Shown piece by piece: positions 45,764-55,781 of a stretch of 64,000 bases of DNA. Origin of the DNA: Mixia osmundae IAM 14324 (taxonomy: Eukaryota; Basidiomycota; Mixiomycetes; Mixiales; Mixiaceae); the NCBI RefSeq assembly GCF_000708205.1, contig NW_014575551.1, positions 186,001 to 250,000 on the forward strand. The letters are read 5' to 3'. The notes below the pieces were generated by a model. The model ran no database searches. It was given only the letters and a program-made list of their open reading frames with translations, and had not been told where the DNA came from. The position numbers and the translations under genes are program-made. Positions within the stretch are counted from its first letter, which is position 1. Every line of letters starts with the position of its first letter.

Positions 45764-47287
45764 TCATTGTTGCTCCGGCGGAGTGGCCGCATGGAGAGGG
45801 TGAGATTGCTGAGTTAGTGAATGATGAGATTCATGGTGCTGCTGCTGCTGCTGCTGATGGTGCTGATGTTGTTGATGGTGCGGCGGCGGCGGCGGCGGCT
45901 GCGGCTGAACCTGCAGAGACTGCTGCTGCTGTTGAGCAAGGGGCGTCTGCAATGTCGTGCTCGGTCCTACGCCGCCAATACAGATGTTGCGCCGCCGATG
46001 TCGATTAAGCGCGTCGCCTCGCGAGAAAGCCTTTCCGCTGCAAGTACGAAGAATGAGCATTGGGGAGTACGCAGTCTGGGGAGCCTGACCAAGAGCACGT
46101 GAAGGGCCGCACTTTAGTGTGTATCCTGCTGTGCCTGCGAAGGTCGTGAGAGCGGACGAAAGACGAGAAGCTGTGGAGCAGACGCGTCTTAGCGCGCGCA
46201 TACACAAGTGATGCAAGGGCGCGACGCACCAGCCGTCTTCTGCACAGACATGAGGACGCTTTTCGAGATGTTGCGACTTGATGTGATCCTCGACATTCTC
46301 CTGAGTGACAAAGCGCTCGCTACATCGATCGATGAGACAGATGTACATCCTCCCATCCGGATACTCGTCGACCTTGTACATCTCCTCCAGGCTGAGCTCG
46401 CGCGTGGGCGGTGGCGGACCAGGATGTGCTGATGTGCTAGCTTGAAGCGACTGTCGTTGCTGCATCAACTGGTGCGCCTCTTGATAGTGAGCCGGACCGG
46501 CATTTTGTTGTTGTTGGCCATGCGACGCGTGGTTTGGCGAGGGCAGCGGACCGGTAGGTATCAAAGCTGACTGAGGTACAGGACTGGCAGTGTAGGACAC
46601 CTGAGGAGCCGCGAAAGAGCCCTGGGAGTACATGGGCATCTGACGAGCTGTCCATGCTTGTGTGCCAGTAGCATCAAAGAGAGGATCGATTGTCTCATCT
46701 GGCGGTGACTGTTGCCTGTGATACCTCGGCATACCAGCAGACGGTGACAGTGGCAGGTGATACGGCGCTTGGCTGTGTGGATGAGACTGCTGCGAGGCCC
46801 AGAGGGGACTGGCAGGTCGCTGCGCATACATGTCCGCTTGCGCCCTGCTCAGTCCCTGCGTCCTGTGCTCGTACGGCGAGTCTGATCCATGAGCGTGATG
46901 CGCGGTCTCTTGTAGCGATACGTCCTGCATGTTGAATTCTTCGAGCTGCCGCTGCCGCTGCTGGCGTTGGTCTAGGATTCGCTGCTCATTTTCATATGAA
47001 GCTAAATCATCTAATCGACCGCTTGAGCTCCCGGCCGTCGGTTGCAAAGATCGAGGCGAGCTAGGAGGTCTATGCTCGAGCGAGAGAGGTGACCTCTCGC
47101 CAGAGTAGTGTTGCCCGCGTGGATCGAGGCCATAGCTCTGTAACGGCTGTATTGTAGCACCTTGCTCATCTGCTAGCACGCTCGCGATTGGCGGCAGCCG
47201 AACGCCTGAAGATTGTCTTCTCGCGGCAGACGAGCTCTCTTGAGCCGTGCTGGGATGCAATACTTCTCCCTCTTCTTGATCGGTCAT
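45764..47287 (-). CDS. C2H2 zinc finger transcription factor, ACE1 type
   Basis: Exons 47287-46230, 46170-46090, 46037-45764; 470 aa. Three C-terminal fingers: CLIDRCSERFVTQENVEDH, CFSSFVRSHDLRRHSRIH preceded by CAEDG, and CSCGKAFSRGDALNRHRRR followed by NIC. The third finger has a CxC pair and ends in Cys, as in ACE1-type fungal regulators. Introns fall inside fingers 2 and 3. The N-terminal 340 residues are disordered, Gln/Pro/Ser/His-rich. The extreme C-terminus is a chain of polyGln, polyPro and polyHis. ACE1 represses cellulase genes in Trichoderma; a role here cannot be inferred. Start is ATG at 47287. Confidence 0.83.
   Translation of the reverse strand: MTDQEEGEVLHPSTAQESSSAARRQSSGVRLPPIASVLADEQGATIQPLQSYGLDPRGQHYSGERSPLSLEHRPPSSPRSLQPTAGSSSGRLDDLASYENEQRILDQRQQRQRQLEEFNMQDVSLQETAHHAHGSDSPYEHRTQGLSRAQADMYAQRPASPLWASQQSHPHSQAPYHLPLSPSAGMPRYHRQQSPPDETIDPLFDATGTQAWTARQMPMYSQGSFAAPQVSYTASPVPQSALIPTGPLPSPNHASHGQQQQNAGPAHYQEAHQLMQQRQSLQASTSAHPGPPPPTRELSLEEMYKVDEYPDGRMYICLIDRCSERFVTQENVEDHIKSQHLEKRPHVCAEDGWCVAPLHHLCMRALRRVCSTASRLSSALTTFAGTAGYTLKCGPSRALGQAPQTAYSPMLILRTCSGKAFSRGDALNRHRRRNICIGGVGPSTTLQTPLAQQQQQSLQVQPQPPPPPPHHQQHQHHQQQQQQHHESHHSLTQQSHPLHAATPPEQQ
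45836..45960. repeat. Trinucleotide repeats encoding polyQ/polyP/polyH
   Basis: Imperfect CTG/CAG, GCG and GTT runs, including (GCT)-rich and (GGC)-rich segments, inside the last exon of the ACE1-like gene. They encode homopolymer tracts on the minus strand and are likely length-variable. Confidence 0.85.
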
Positions 47288-47654
47288 AGGTGGCAACGAG
47301 CGCCTCTACACAGTGGCGTGAGGCGTCGAGAGGCCCCCCAGGACGCCTTTCCTATTTGTCCGTGCAATCACGAGGACAGCCGGCTCCGACTGGGGCCAGA
47401 GCTTTGCAACACGCTTGCAACCCTGCCGCTTCGAGAGCACAACAGATGAAAACAGTGACCTATATAGCCCTGCCGCCACAGGTCTTTGCGTAGATGATCT
47501 CGACTCGCGCTCATTGGCGACTCTTCACGCGCGGGAACCCCAGCCGAGTCGCCGTTCAGCCAGCTAAAATCGGGAATGGAGATGTCAAATGTAGATCCAT
47601 CAAACTTTCTTTGCAGCAGAATTGATCATTTGTTCGGCGCGCAGCGGGCTTGTC
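47288..47654. promoter_or_regulatory. Divergent promoter, ACE1-like factor / F-box-JmjC gene
   Basis: 367 bp between the two start codons with no coding pattern. A TATATA-like sequence (CTATATAG) is at about 47459-47466. Confidence 0.45.
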
Positions 47655-49198
47655 ATGCCCTCGCAGAAGAGACAGAAACGCGGAGAGCCCGTCAGACGGG
47701 GTGTCAGGCCGTCTGGTAATGCTCTGCTGGCTTCTACAGGCAACTCAGCCCGGACGGAGGGATTGGGCTCGCTTTCTCTGCTCTCCGACGAGCTGATATC
47801 TCAAATTTTCGGCGAACTCGATCCAGACTCTTGGAGGCTGACACAAGCTTGTTCGCGAGCGTTCTTTGCCTGGTCATCGATAGAGGCCCTCTGGAAGGTC
47901 GCTTACATTACTCGCACGAATGGCCTGTTGCGAAGTTGGCAAGGTTCCTGGCGCTCGACATATCTCTGGCAATACTACGGAGTGCCTGCCGACTGCATTG
48001 CTGCACCCGATCTCTCCTGCATCTACTCAGATGTGCTCTACACGCCAGTCTTAGCGGCGGCGTACGATGCCAATAGTCTAGTTAGATCAAATTCCTTGCA
48101 AGATCTGGTGCCTCGCAGGGATGTAGCGTCAGTGACGAAAGAAGGACTTGGTCAAGAGCCTTTCATTTTGACCGGCGCGATGGACACCTGGTCTGCTTAC
48201 AAAGGATCTCGATCCTGGAACTCACTCACGACGCTTGCGCAACGTTTTCCAGACTGTCAGCTTCGAGCAGAGGCTGTATTGGCCAATTTGGCAACATATC
48301 TTACATATCACGATCATTGTCCTGCTGACGAATCGCCGCTGTATCTCTTTGAGAGTCACTTTGTCGAAAAGATGCTCTGCCAAGACGAATACTCGGTCCC
48401 TTTGCCATTCGATGATGATCTCTTCTACGTTCTGGGCGATGAGCGCCCCGACTATCGTTGGCTCATCGCCGGACCGAGGCGAAGCGGCTCAACGTGGCAT
48501 GTGGATCCGAATGCCACTAGTGCAGTCAGTTGCAGCTGTATGTTCTACTGCGCGCGTGCTGATCTTCAAGATAGTGGAATGCAGTCATTGCCGGTGCAAA
48601 GGCATGGATCCTTCTACCCCCTCATGTCTTGCCGCCGGGCGTGCACGTCTCTGCAGACCGGAGCGAAGTCGAGTGTCCTCTCTCTCTGGCCGAATGGTGG
48701 ATCAACTACTATCAGCAGACGCTTGCAGAATACGGCGAGCACGCCAAAGAACCCAAGCATCGCGGATTGCTCAGGCAAGGTATCTGTCGGCCTGGCGAAA
48801 TCTTCTTCGTTCCTTCCGGCTGGTGGCATATCGTCGTCAATCTAGAAGACTCGATAGCGATCACGCAAAACTTCGTGTCTGCCGAATGTTTGCCTCAAGT
48901 CATGCACTTTCTTAGGCACAAGCCAGAGCAGATTTCTGGCTTCAAGCTCGACAAGACAGCGGACCCGCTTAACGCGCGCGATTGCGACGAGATCCCTGCA
49001 GATGTGTACGAGCGCTTCTGTCAGGCGCTCGCGGCAGCAGAGCCTGCGCTATACAAAGACGGCCTCGCCGGGCTCAGGGAGCTCGAAAGGAAATCGAAAA
49101 GCACAACGGAGCCTAAATCAATGCTCTTTGGCGACAAGGTCTCCAGTATCTCAGAGAGCTCCTTCAGCTTCGACTTTGCAATAGATTCGGAGGTGTAG
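47655..49198 (+). CDS. F-box and JmjC domain protein (JMJD6-like)
   Basis: Exons 47655-48524 and 48575-49198; 497 aa. Residues about 38-85 form an F-box (LLSDELISQIFGELDPDSW, ALWKVAYI). The JmjC domain follows: GQEPFILTGAMD, STWHVDPNATSAWNAVIAG with the Fe(II) ligands His and Asp, KAWILLPP, then CRPGEIFFVPSGWWHIVVNL with the third His ligand, and IAITQNFV. These are Fe(II)/2-oxoglutarate oxygenases; JMJD6 hydroxylates lysines, and the F-box suggests an SCF link. The intron (48525-48574, GTCAGT donor) sits between the metal ligands; its acceptor is AAGATAG. Confidence 0.88.
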
Positions 49199-49335
49199 GA
49201 TCTGTGAAGTGTAAATGCATCTCGAGTCGACACAACAAGCCACAAAGTGTTGAAACGAAAGCTGATGCGTGCGCGCGCGGCGTTTCTCGTCGACAATGAC
49301 TCATCTAGATCGACAGAGCTTCCGAATGCGTGCGT

Positions 49336-49844
49336 CTATAGCTTAGCCTCGCCACCGACTTCGCCGATCTTCATCTTTGCTGCAGTCTTCTCGAGTACGC
49401 GTTTGCTGCGAAAGCGCGTCAGCAACATCGAGCGGCTCGAAGCGGTCTTCTCACGAGTGGTACTTCCAGAACGCCTCGGTCGCATCTTTGCCGCAGTTCT
49501 GTGCATTCCATTGAGGTCAGTTCGAGCTACCCGTGCCTTTATTTGCGCGTGCCTTTAACAAGATCTTTGTGCCACCTAACGCATCGATGTCAGCTTGGAT
49601 GCGCACGCGCACATAACCGAATCGTACCTGGGTGTGATTGCAAGAACTTGGTGACATCATAAACGCCTGCATAGAGTGGCATGAGCCTCCAGCGAGCCGC
49701 TGCTCATCGAATGACCTACCATTTTCGACGATGATCCACGCCGATGTCTCGCTCGTGTGCTCGGCAACCTCCTTGAGATTGATTGTCTGCTTCGGTTGGT
49801 TAGCGTGCGACGGCGATGGGCGAACAGTGGCGTGCCTTGGACAT
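49336..49844 (-). CDS. Small soluble cytochrome b5 domain protein
   Basis: Exons 49844-49836 (9 nt), 49786-49720, 49666-49628, 49575-49553 (23 nt), 49498-49455, 49405-49336; 83 aa in six exons. Reassembled features: MSKTINLKEVAEHTS, AWIIVENGGVYDVTKF, HPGGTKILLK with the first heme His, then CGKDATEAFWKYHS with the second heme His. A basic C-terminal tail (VLEKTAAKMKIGE) replaces the membrane anchor. Two introns start with GC, both GCACGC (49499-49552 and 49787-49835). The latter lies right after MSK and has a perfect CTAAC branch site. An alternative start at 49915 would remove the first intron and add about 40 residues. Confidence 0.85.
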
Positions 49845-50020
49845 GTTGCTGTGTTCGTCGAATTCGCAACAGCCGGGCGGCCTGTCGCGTAGCCGATGCC
49901 GATCATAGCAACCAATCAAATGCGCGTATTTCCCGCTCACTTGCATTCCACCCCGCCTCCACAACGCACTACAGCCCGCTAGTCTTATCTCTTGCTTGCA
50001 TTTGCATACACTCGCGATGA

Positions 50021-50269
50021 TCAGAAGCCCATGCGAGTCAATTCCCGGTCGATATGAACATCCTTCTCTCGTAAACTCGCGGTAAGCTCGTCGACGGCAT
50101 ACGGCGGCGGCGTCAGATCCAGTGCGTCTCTTGACTGCTGGTCCATCGCTTGCGAACGGGCTTCCTTCGCGGCAGCTTTCCCATCGCACTTGCTACTAGC
50201 CTTTGACTTGGTCTGCATCATCTTCGAAACGAGTATATTTAGGCCAGAAAATGCAGGGTGCGAAGTCAT
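50021..50269 (-). CDS. Hypothetical small protein
   Basis: Open frame of 82 aa. A second in-frame Met gives a 65-residue form starting MQTKSKASSK. It is Lys/Ala-rich at first, then DLTPPPYAVDELTASLREKD and an Arg-rich end. No family recognised; the composition looks coding. Confidence 0.35.
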   Translation of the reverse strand: MTSHPAFSGLNILVSKMMQTKSKASSKCDGKAAAKEARSQAMDQQSRDALDLTPPPYAVDELTASLREKDVHIDRELTRMGF

Positions 50270-50661
50270 CTACACAGACGCCTATCAGCCCAGCGCATCA
50301 GTGGAAAGAGGGGCGACGTACAGTGTGCTGCACACAAGCCTCGAGATACGCCTGTTACTGATGTGTATGCTTTGCAAGGGGATCGTGTATACTACTCGTG
50401 CGGTGCTCTGGGTGCGATGGCCTGATGAGGAGGAAACAAGCGCAAGTCGTCTTATACCTATAGAGGCACATCATAGTCTCTTCACATATGGACGCTCAGG
50501 CGCATCAGTCCACAGACCCATCGCGCTCCTTTGCTCGAAGAAAGTTCAGATGAACAAAGGCGACCCAATACCGCGGGCGCGCTTCACTACCTCATCATCC
50601 CGCCGCCATCGCATCGGTATACTGGTTGTGACTATCAGACATGCATTGGAGAGTGCTTTGA
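50270..50661. other. Spacer without visible gene
   Basis: 392 bp between the small ORF start and the thiolase stop. A frame open on the plus strand lacks an ATG start and any motif. Confidence 0.45.
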
Positions 50662-52080
50662 CTAATATTCGGCAATGAACAGGGCCGCTGCACCTTGACC
50701 GGTGCCAATGCACATCGACGTGACAAGACTGGTTCCCTTGCGTCTTCGTAGCTCGTGCAGACCCGTAGCAACCTGTCGAGCTCCCGTTGCACCTATATGC
50801 TGCAATCAGCTCGGAAATGTATGCCCCTCAATCTGCATACCAAGAGGGTGACCGAGCGCGATTGCTCCGCCGTTGACATTTGTCCTGTCGACGGGCAAGC
50901 CGAGCTTATCGACACAATAGACTACGCTCGAGCGAATGAGATGATCATCCGCTGTCAGAGAAGGCCGGACTGACCATACATGGACGCAAAGGCTTCGTTG
51001 ACCTCAAACAGATCGATGTCTGACACGGTGAGGTTGAGCTGGCTGAAGAGCTTCGGGATTGCATATGATGGTCCGATACCCATGATACGGGGTGCGAGAC
51101 CGACAGTAGTAGTAGCGACATGCTTTGCGATGATCTGGAGACCAAGCTCTTGCGCCTTGCGACGCGTCATGAGGCAGACGCATGCGCCGCCGTCTGTAAT
51201 CTGGGATGCATTACCGCCCGTCGTAGCGCCCTTGCCCCATTGTGGGAATGCCGACTTGACCTTGCTGAGACCTTCTGCAGTCGTGCCGGGACGGATGCCA
51301 TCGTCATCAGAGACAGTCTTGCGCTGACGAGGTGCAGCAGCACCGTTGTCGCCTTTTGACGGCAAACTCGTATACGCGAGAATGGGTACAATCTCTTGCT
51401 TGAACTTGCCAGACTTTTGTGCTGCTTCAGCTCGTTGGTAGGAACGAGCAGCAAACTCGTCCATCCGATCACGAGTGACATTGCTGAAATCGCTTGCAAC
51501 ATTCTCTGATGTCCAGCCCATGGGCATGATACAATCCTTTCCTTCGGGATGAGCCATGATCTCCTCGCAGAACGATGTAACGCCACGATCAGGATTGGCA
51601 GTCATATGCTCGAACCCGAGCGCTAGGCCAATCTCGATTTCGCCGTTGCGGATCTCGTTGGCGATGGACTGGATTGCCATCAGGCCGGACGAACAGAATC
51701 GATTGATCGTCTGGACGGGTGTCGTGTTGGGGAAGCCGGCCGCGAGCGATGCGGCACGAGCTTGGTAGGCACTGCCGGGAGTGATAACGGTGCCGACGCA
51801 GACATCCTCGACGAGCGCGGGGTCAAAGCCAATATTTGCCTTTGCTGCCTTGAAGAGCTCTAAGAGGAGCTCATCGCTGAGAGTATTGGCGAAGCCGCCT
51901 TTCTTTGCTTTGCAGAGAGGGGTCCGGAAAGCGAGAGTGATCACGACGTCGTCGGCATTCTTGCTCGTATGTCTGCTGATGCCTGTACCCCGGAGCTGGC
52001 TGGCTAGCTGTGAGATGCGAGCTGCGTCTACGATGAGCAAATGATACATGAGATCTTGAGCAGGGAGACTGACAGGTCAT
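50662..52080 (-). CDS. POT1: Peroxisomal 3-ketoacyl-CoA thiolase
   Basis: Exons 52080-52074 (7 nt), 52021-50975, 50921-50841, 50792-50662; 421 aa. It does the last step of beta-oxidation. After splicing of the 7-nt first exon the N-terminus is [12 protein letters not shown], where RISQLASQL fits the PTS2 signal R-[LIV]-x5-[HQ]-[LA]. Domain motifs: [29 protein letters not shown] with the acylated Cys, [23 protein letters not shown] with the catalytic His, and [10 protein letters not shown] with the second Cys. If the first intron is wrong, translation would begin at an ATG at 52049, moving the signal to residues 11-19. Confidence 0.92.
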
Positions 52081-52093
52081 CTCTGCAGAGGCT

Positions 52094-52399
52094 ATGTGTG
52101 CTCAAATCAACGCTGCCGGCAAGCAGAAAAAGCGAATTGCCGACGAAATTGACGAAACGCGACTTCTCTCAGAACTCATAGAAGTCCTCAAAGCTCCAAG
52201 ACTGGCGCCTATGCTAGGAACAGAAAGTGCCATCATGCATTGTCTGCGCTGTTTGCGAACGTTCGTCCCGGATCGTGAGACTTTGCCATGTCAAAGCGGC
52301 GCGAATGTGTGCGCACATCCATCTTTGCTTGCGACCGGAGCGAGATCGTCATCTGGAGGCCATTCGATCACGCAACTGAGCATCGCCTCAGCGAGCTGA
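52094..52399 (+). CDS. Doubtful small ORF
   Basis: 101 codons beginning 13 bp from the thiolase start on the other strand. The first 65 residues look helical and coding-like (RLLSELIEVLKAPRLAPMLG). Beyond 52260 a different frame continues well (FACDRSEIVIWRPFDHATEH, to a stop near 52434), which hints at an intron I could not place. No family recognised. Confidence 0.25.
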   Translation: MCAQINAAGKQKKRIADEIDETRLLSELIEVLKAPRLAPMLGTESAIMHCLRCLRTFVPDRETLPCQSGANVCAHPSLLATGARSSSGGHSITQLSIASAS

Positions 52400-52609
52400 A
52401 GGGTGCCAGATTGTTGCGCGCATTGTCGTGAGTGTAGAAGCCCCAGCATAGGCTCAAGGAGCTGTACACGTGCACAGTTTCTGCCGATGTCGTTGCTAGA
52501 GGACAAAGATTGATCTATCCGTCGAGTCAGAGGCTCTGACATTGCAATTATCGCTGCAACACCGGCGCAATGAGTCTTGTCGAATGACGTGAAGGCCCAG
52601 ATGGAGGCG

Positions 52610-53207
52610 CTAGTCTTCACGCTGGGCTAGCCAACTATCGACCCATTGCACGATCCGCTCGACGTTGCTCTCCATCTCTTCTGGTCCGTCGCTCTGTAGC
52701 TCGACAACGATCTCGTCAGCGTATGCAGCTCTTGCTTCCTCTAGTACGGTCATCATGATCTCTGCTGTATTGTTCTCCTGTATCTTTGCCAGCGAGTACT
52801 TCCTACCAAAGCTAGCTGTCAGCTTCGCCAATCTTCCAAGAACGGCATGCGTACCTCTTTTCGAGACGTTCCCATAGCTTGGTATGCTCGCAACGCAGAA
52901 CGACGACGAGGTCGATCCAGCGTTCGGGAAAGACATCACAGGTGTGCCAATCAAAGATGATGCCACCTCGCGTCTGTATTGCCTCCAATTGATCTAGCAG
53001 CTTGTCCTCGTCTACGTCATAAGACTGCCATTCCTCATTCCATCCCTCGTGGCAGCCGTGCTCTTTGACAAATTCGCCTACATTGATGTGCCGGAAGCCC
53101 TCATGCTTCTGGACTAGCTCGTCCAGGAGAGTGGCGGCATGTGACGTCTTGCCCGTGCCTGGCGTGCCTGTGATGAGCACATTGGGCAGCTTTCTGTCGT
53201 CTGCCAT
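52610..53207 (-). CDS. FAP7: Adenylate kinase 6 / FAP7 ribosome biogenesis ATPase
   Basis: Exons 53207-52855 and 52802-52610; 181 aa. Fap7 works in the final maturation of the 40S subunit (with Rps14) and in nuclear nucleotide homeostasis. Seen: N-terminal Walker A LITGTPGTGKTSHAATLLDE, the INVGEFVKEHGCHEGW segment, GGIIFDWHTCDVFPERWIDL (Walker B region), VLRCEHTKLWERL, then RKYSLAKIQENNTAEIM and a C-terminal helix. The intron (52803-52854) splits the Arg of EKRKYS. Note that its known client RPS14 is 9 kb away in this window. Confidence 0.93.
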
Positions 53208-53538
53208 CTTGGATTGACAGCCGAGGATTTTTTATGGTTTGAAGTGACCTCCACGCAATCGCGGGAAGCACAGACACGGACAAACGGAGATTACACACAA
53301 TCAGAGATCAGAGCGCTCACGCGACCACGCTGCGTACGCAAGCTGTGTCCTTGGCAGAGGCGCAGGGAGCGAGAAGAGCGAGAGCAGTCATCGGAACTGC
53401 TCCTTGTACTCCGTGTCGCAGTCAAGGTGACCGAGTCAGGCAAGACACGACACGACGGATGCTCTCACCCTCTTTCCGTTTGCCGAGTCAGGATAAGAGA
53501 ACAGTCACACGACAAAGCAGTATCCGACAAGCGTGACC
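53208..53538. promoter_or_regulatory. Divergent promoter FAP7/AUR1
   Basis: 331 bp between start codons with no conserved coding pattern. Confidence 0.45.
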
Positions 53539-55390
53539 ATGCGGTTGTCTGCCGGCCTTGCCAACATTGCATGGTACACAGTCCGCATACTGTCCTTCAT
53601 CACGAGCACACTCCATCTGCGCGCGCTCGTCGAGTTTGTCTTGCATGTCTACCGAGCTTTCACCAACGGGCGTAGCCTCCTCGGAACATTTGCGGTCATC
53701 CTCTGGGGAGCTTGGCCGCCTATACTTTGGACGCTGGCGTTCAAACAAGGCCGGAGGATACCCGAAAGCTGGCGGCCGAAGATAAACTTGGATTTGTTGC
53801 CGAGTTGGGAGAGTGCCCTACTTTCACCGCTCGGCCTCGTCCTTGCGACCCTGATAGCTTCACCGTCAGTGATGCTCATTCTGCCTGCTATGAACGCATG
53901 GAGCTGAAGAGCGCCGTACAGATTTGCGTATCTGCTTGTACATTCTGACGCCAGACCGGCTGCAGCAGCGTCCGACGCGACGGAACATTGTGATGGCCTC
54001 TCTTACGATGAGGAGAAGCACGATCGTCGGCGGTCAGGTTTTGTCGACTTGCCTGCAATACCTTTCGGGTCTGTAAGCCGTCAAGAGCATATTCGCCCGA
54101 ATTTGCGCAATGCAGTTGTGCCGATGCCCACGCCGCAGAGCATGCCTCCACAGCGGAGCCCGAGCCCAGACAGATGGCGTCAAGGCAGCGTCTCGAGTAC
54201 TGGGAGCGAAAGCGCGAGTACTTCTCGGCAGGGGGCCTTTGACGCCTTCGCTTCCTTTGCCTCTTCTTCCGACGACGCGACTGCCGCGTCATCTGATCAC
54301 GAGATACCCGACTCGAAAGCAGAGCAAGACTTCGCATACGACTGCACGTCGGACGATGACAGTTGCTCGGAATGCGATCAAGTGCTGCTCGACGGCGCAC
54401 AAGGATACCCCTTTTCGACATATTCATCCACCTTCAGTCGACAGAAGCTGCTCGCTCTGCTCGTTCTGACCTTTCCATTGCAGCTCAAGGCCGTCTCTCT
54501 GCTTGGCCAGCTGCCCATCCACTCGAGCATAGACTTGGCCGCATTCGCCACATACGGTGGTGATTTTGCCGTACTTGACGTCTGCTCGCGCCAGCTAAAT
54601 CGTTCGAGCAGTACTTCATTTCGCATCACCCTTTCTCTGCGCATTCTGGCTGTGGCTCTTTGCCGCGCCAGGCGTCTCGAAAGCCTTTGGCTGGACTTTG
54701 GGCTTTCAGAATATCGCCGGTCTCACGACACACATTCTGTTCCCGTCCGTCGTCCCGCTAGCGAAAGGGATAGCCCGCTGATGATATGTGCAGTAATGCC
54801 GCGCCTTGGTACTACAATCCTCTCTATGGAGCGAAGAATGGTATCTTGGAGCCGTCCTACGCCTCGCTAGGCAATCCTGCCGGCCTGATACGAGTCGATG
54901 ATATCCTCGGGACACATTTGTATCGGTATGCCTTCAAAAGATCGCCCGTTGTCTTTGGCGCACTGCCGAGTCTACATGCGGCGACGAGCGTCTGCTGCGC
55001 TCTGTACGTCGCGCGATATGCTTCGTCAAGCACTACGGTGGCGACGATGATTGTCTACTATCTCTGGAGTAAGCTGCTCGTTGCTCCATGCCCGACGTCG
55101 TTGACATTCTCTTGGCCCAGTGTTCTGGAGCACGGTCTACCTAGGTCATCATTTTACAGGCAAGCCAATTTTTGTGCACGTTCATCTCGCAACAGCTTAA
55201 ATTGACTTGCGATACAGTCGATCTACTAGTCGGTAGCGTGTATGCGGTCATCGCATTTTCACTTGCGCTCGTATTCTATCTCAAGCCTCGCGTGGACAAG
55301 AAGCATGACGAACTCGAGACCACTACCGGGTGGGACAGGTTACGGCACGATCGCCTGGGCTGCGTATGGGATCAGCGTGTGCAGCGCTAG
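53539..55390 (+). CDS. AUR1: Inositol phosphorylceramide synthase AUR1 with a large loop insertion
   Basis: Exons 53539-53864, 53922-54559, 54612-54744, 54794-55068, 55121-55159, 55218-55390; 527 aa. Aur1 transfers phosphoinositol to ceramide in the Golgi and is the aureobasidin A target. N-terminal helices lead to WRPKINLDLLPSWESALL. After the second helix a hydrophilic stretch (about 118-285; Ser/Asp/Pro-rich, CTSDDDSCSEC) interrupts the fold. The rest is canonical: TYGVLHFASPFLCAFWLW, LFPNAAPWYYNPLYG, GNPAGLIRVDDILG, FGALPSLHAATS and YLGHHFTVDLLVGS, the last two bearing the catalytic His/His/Asp. Intron 5 (55160-55217) starts with GCAAGC. The C-terminal end is uncertain. Confidence 0.88.
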
Positions 55391-55781
55391 ACTGTGTACC
55401 CCGTCCGATTGCATGTCGGTCTGTAGCCGGGGCCCCTTGGCTGACTGCGCGGTTCTCGATTCGGGATGGCGGTGATCTGCCGATCAGAGTGATCTGGAAT
55501 TTCAGACCGACCGGACAGAAGGTTTGACCAGACTTGGCGCTACAGGCCTGTTTCGAAAGAACGTGCGCACGTTCGTAGCTGATAGAGAGCGAGGATGGAC
55601 TGGAGTTGCCGGGAAATACTCTTGTTGCGGCTGCAAATTTTGCGAGGAGTGCCACCGGCCGGAATATAAGGCGAGACAGGGATCACCTTGTCCCCCAACT
55701 CTTGACGATAAAAAGTCGGGTCGTCTCTTGCCGACACATCTGTAGAAGAGAAGAGCAAGAGAGCTTTCTCTGTTCGCAAGC
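55391..55781 (+). promoter_or_regulatory. PHO84 upstream region
   Basis: 391 bp between AUR1 and PHO84. It contains a perfect 16-bp palindrome at 55559-55574 with two opposed CACGTT cores and a TATAAG at 55665-55670, 117 bp before the ATG. CACGTT and CACGTG are the Pho4 binding cores in yeast phosphate-responsive promoters. Confidence 0.6.

Noticed and set aside
50190-50678. Plus-strand open frame of 162 codons
   Set aside because: No ATG start, antisense to the thiolase 3' end and to the small ORF, no motif.
55330-55390. Possible extra intron near the AUR1 3' end
   Set aside because: A GTTACG to GTGCAG splice is possible, but the C-terminus is not conserved, so nothing decides it.
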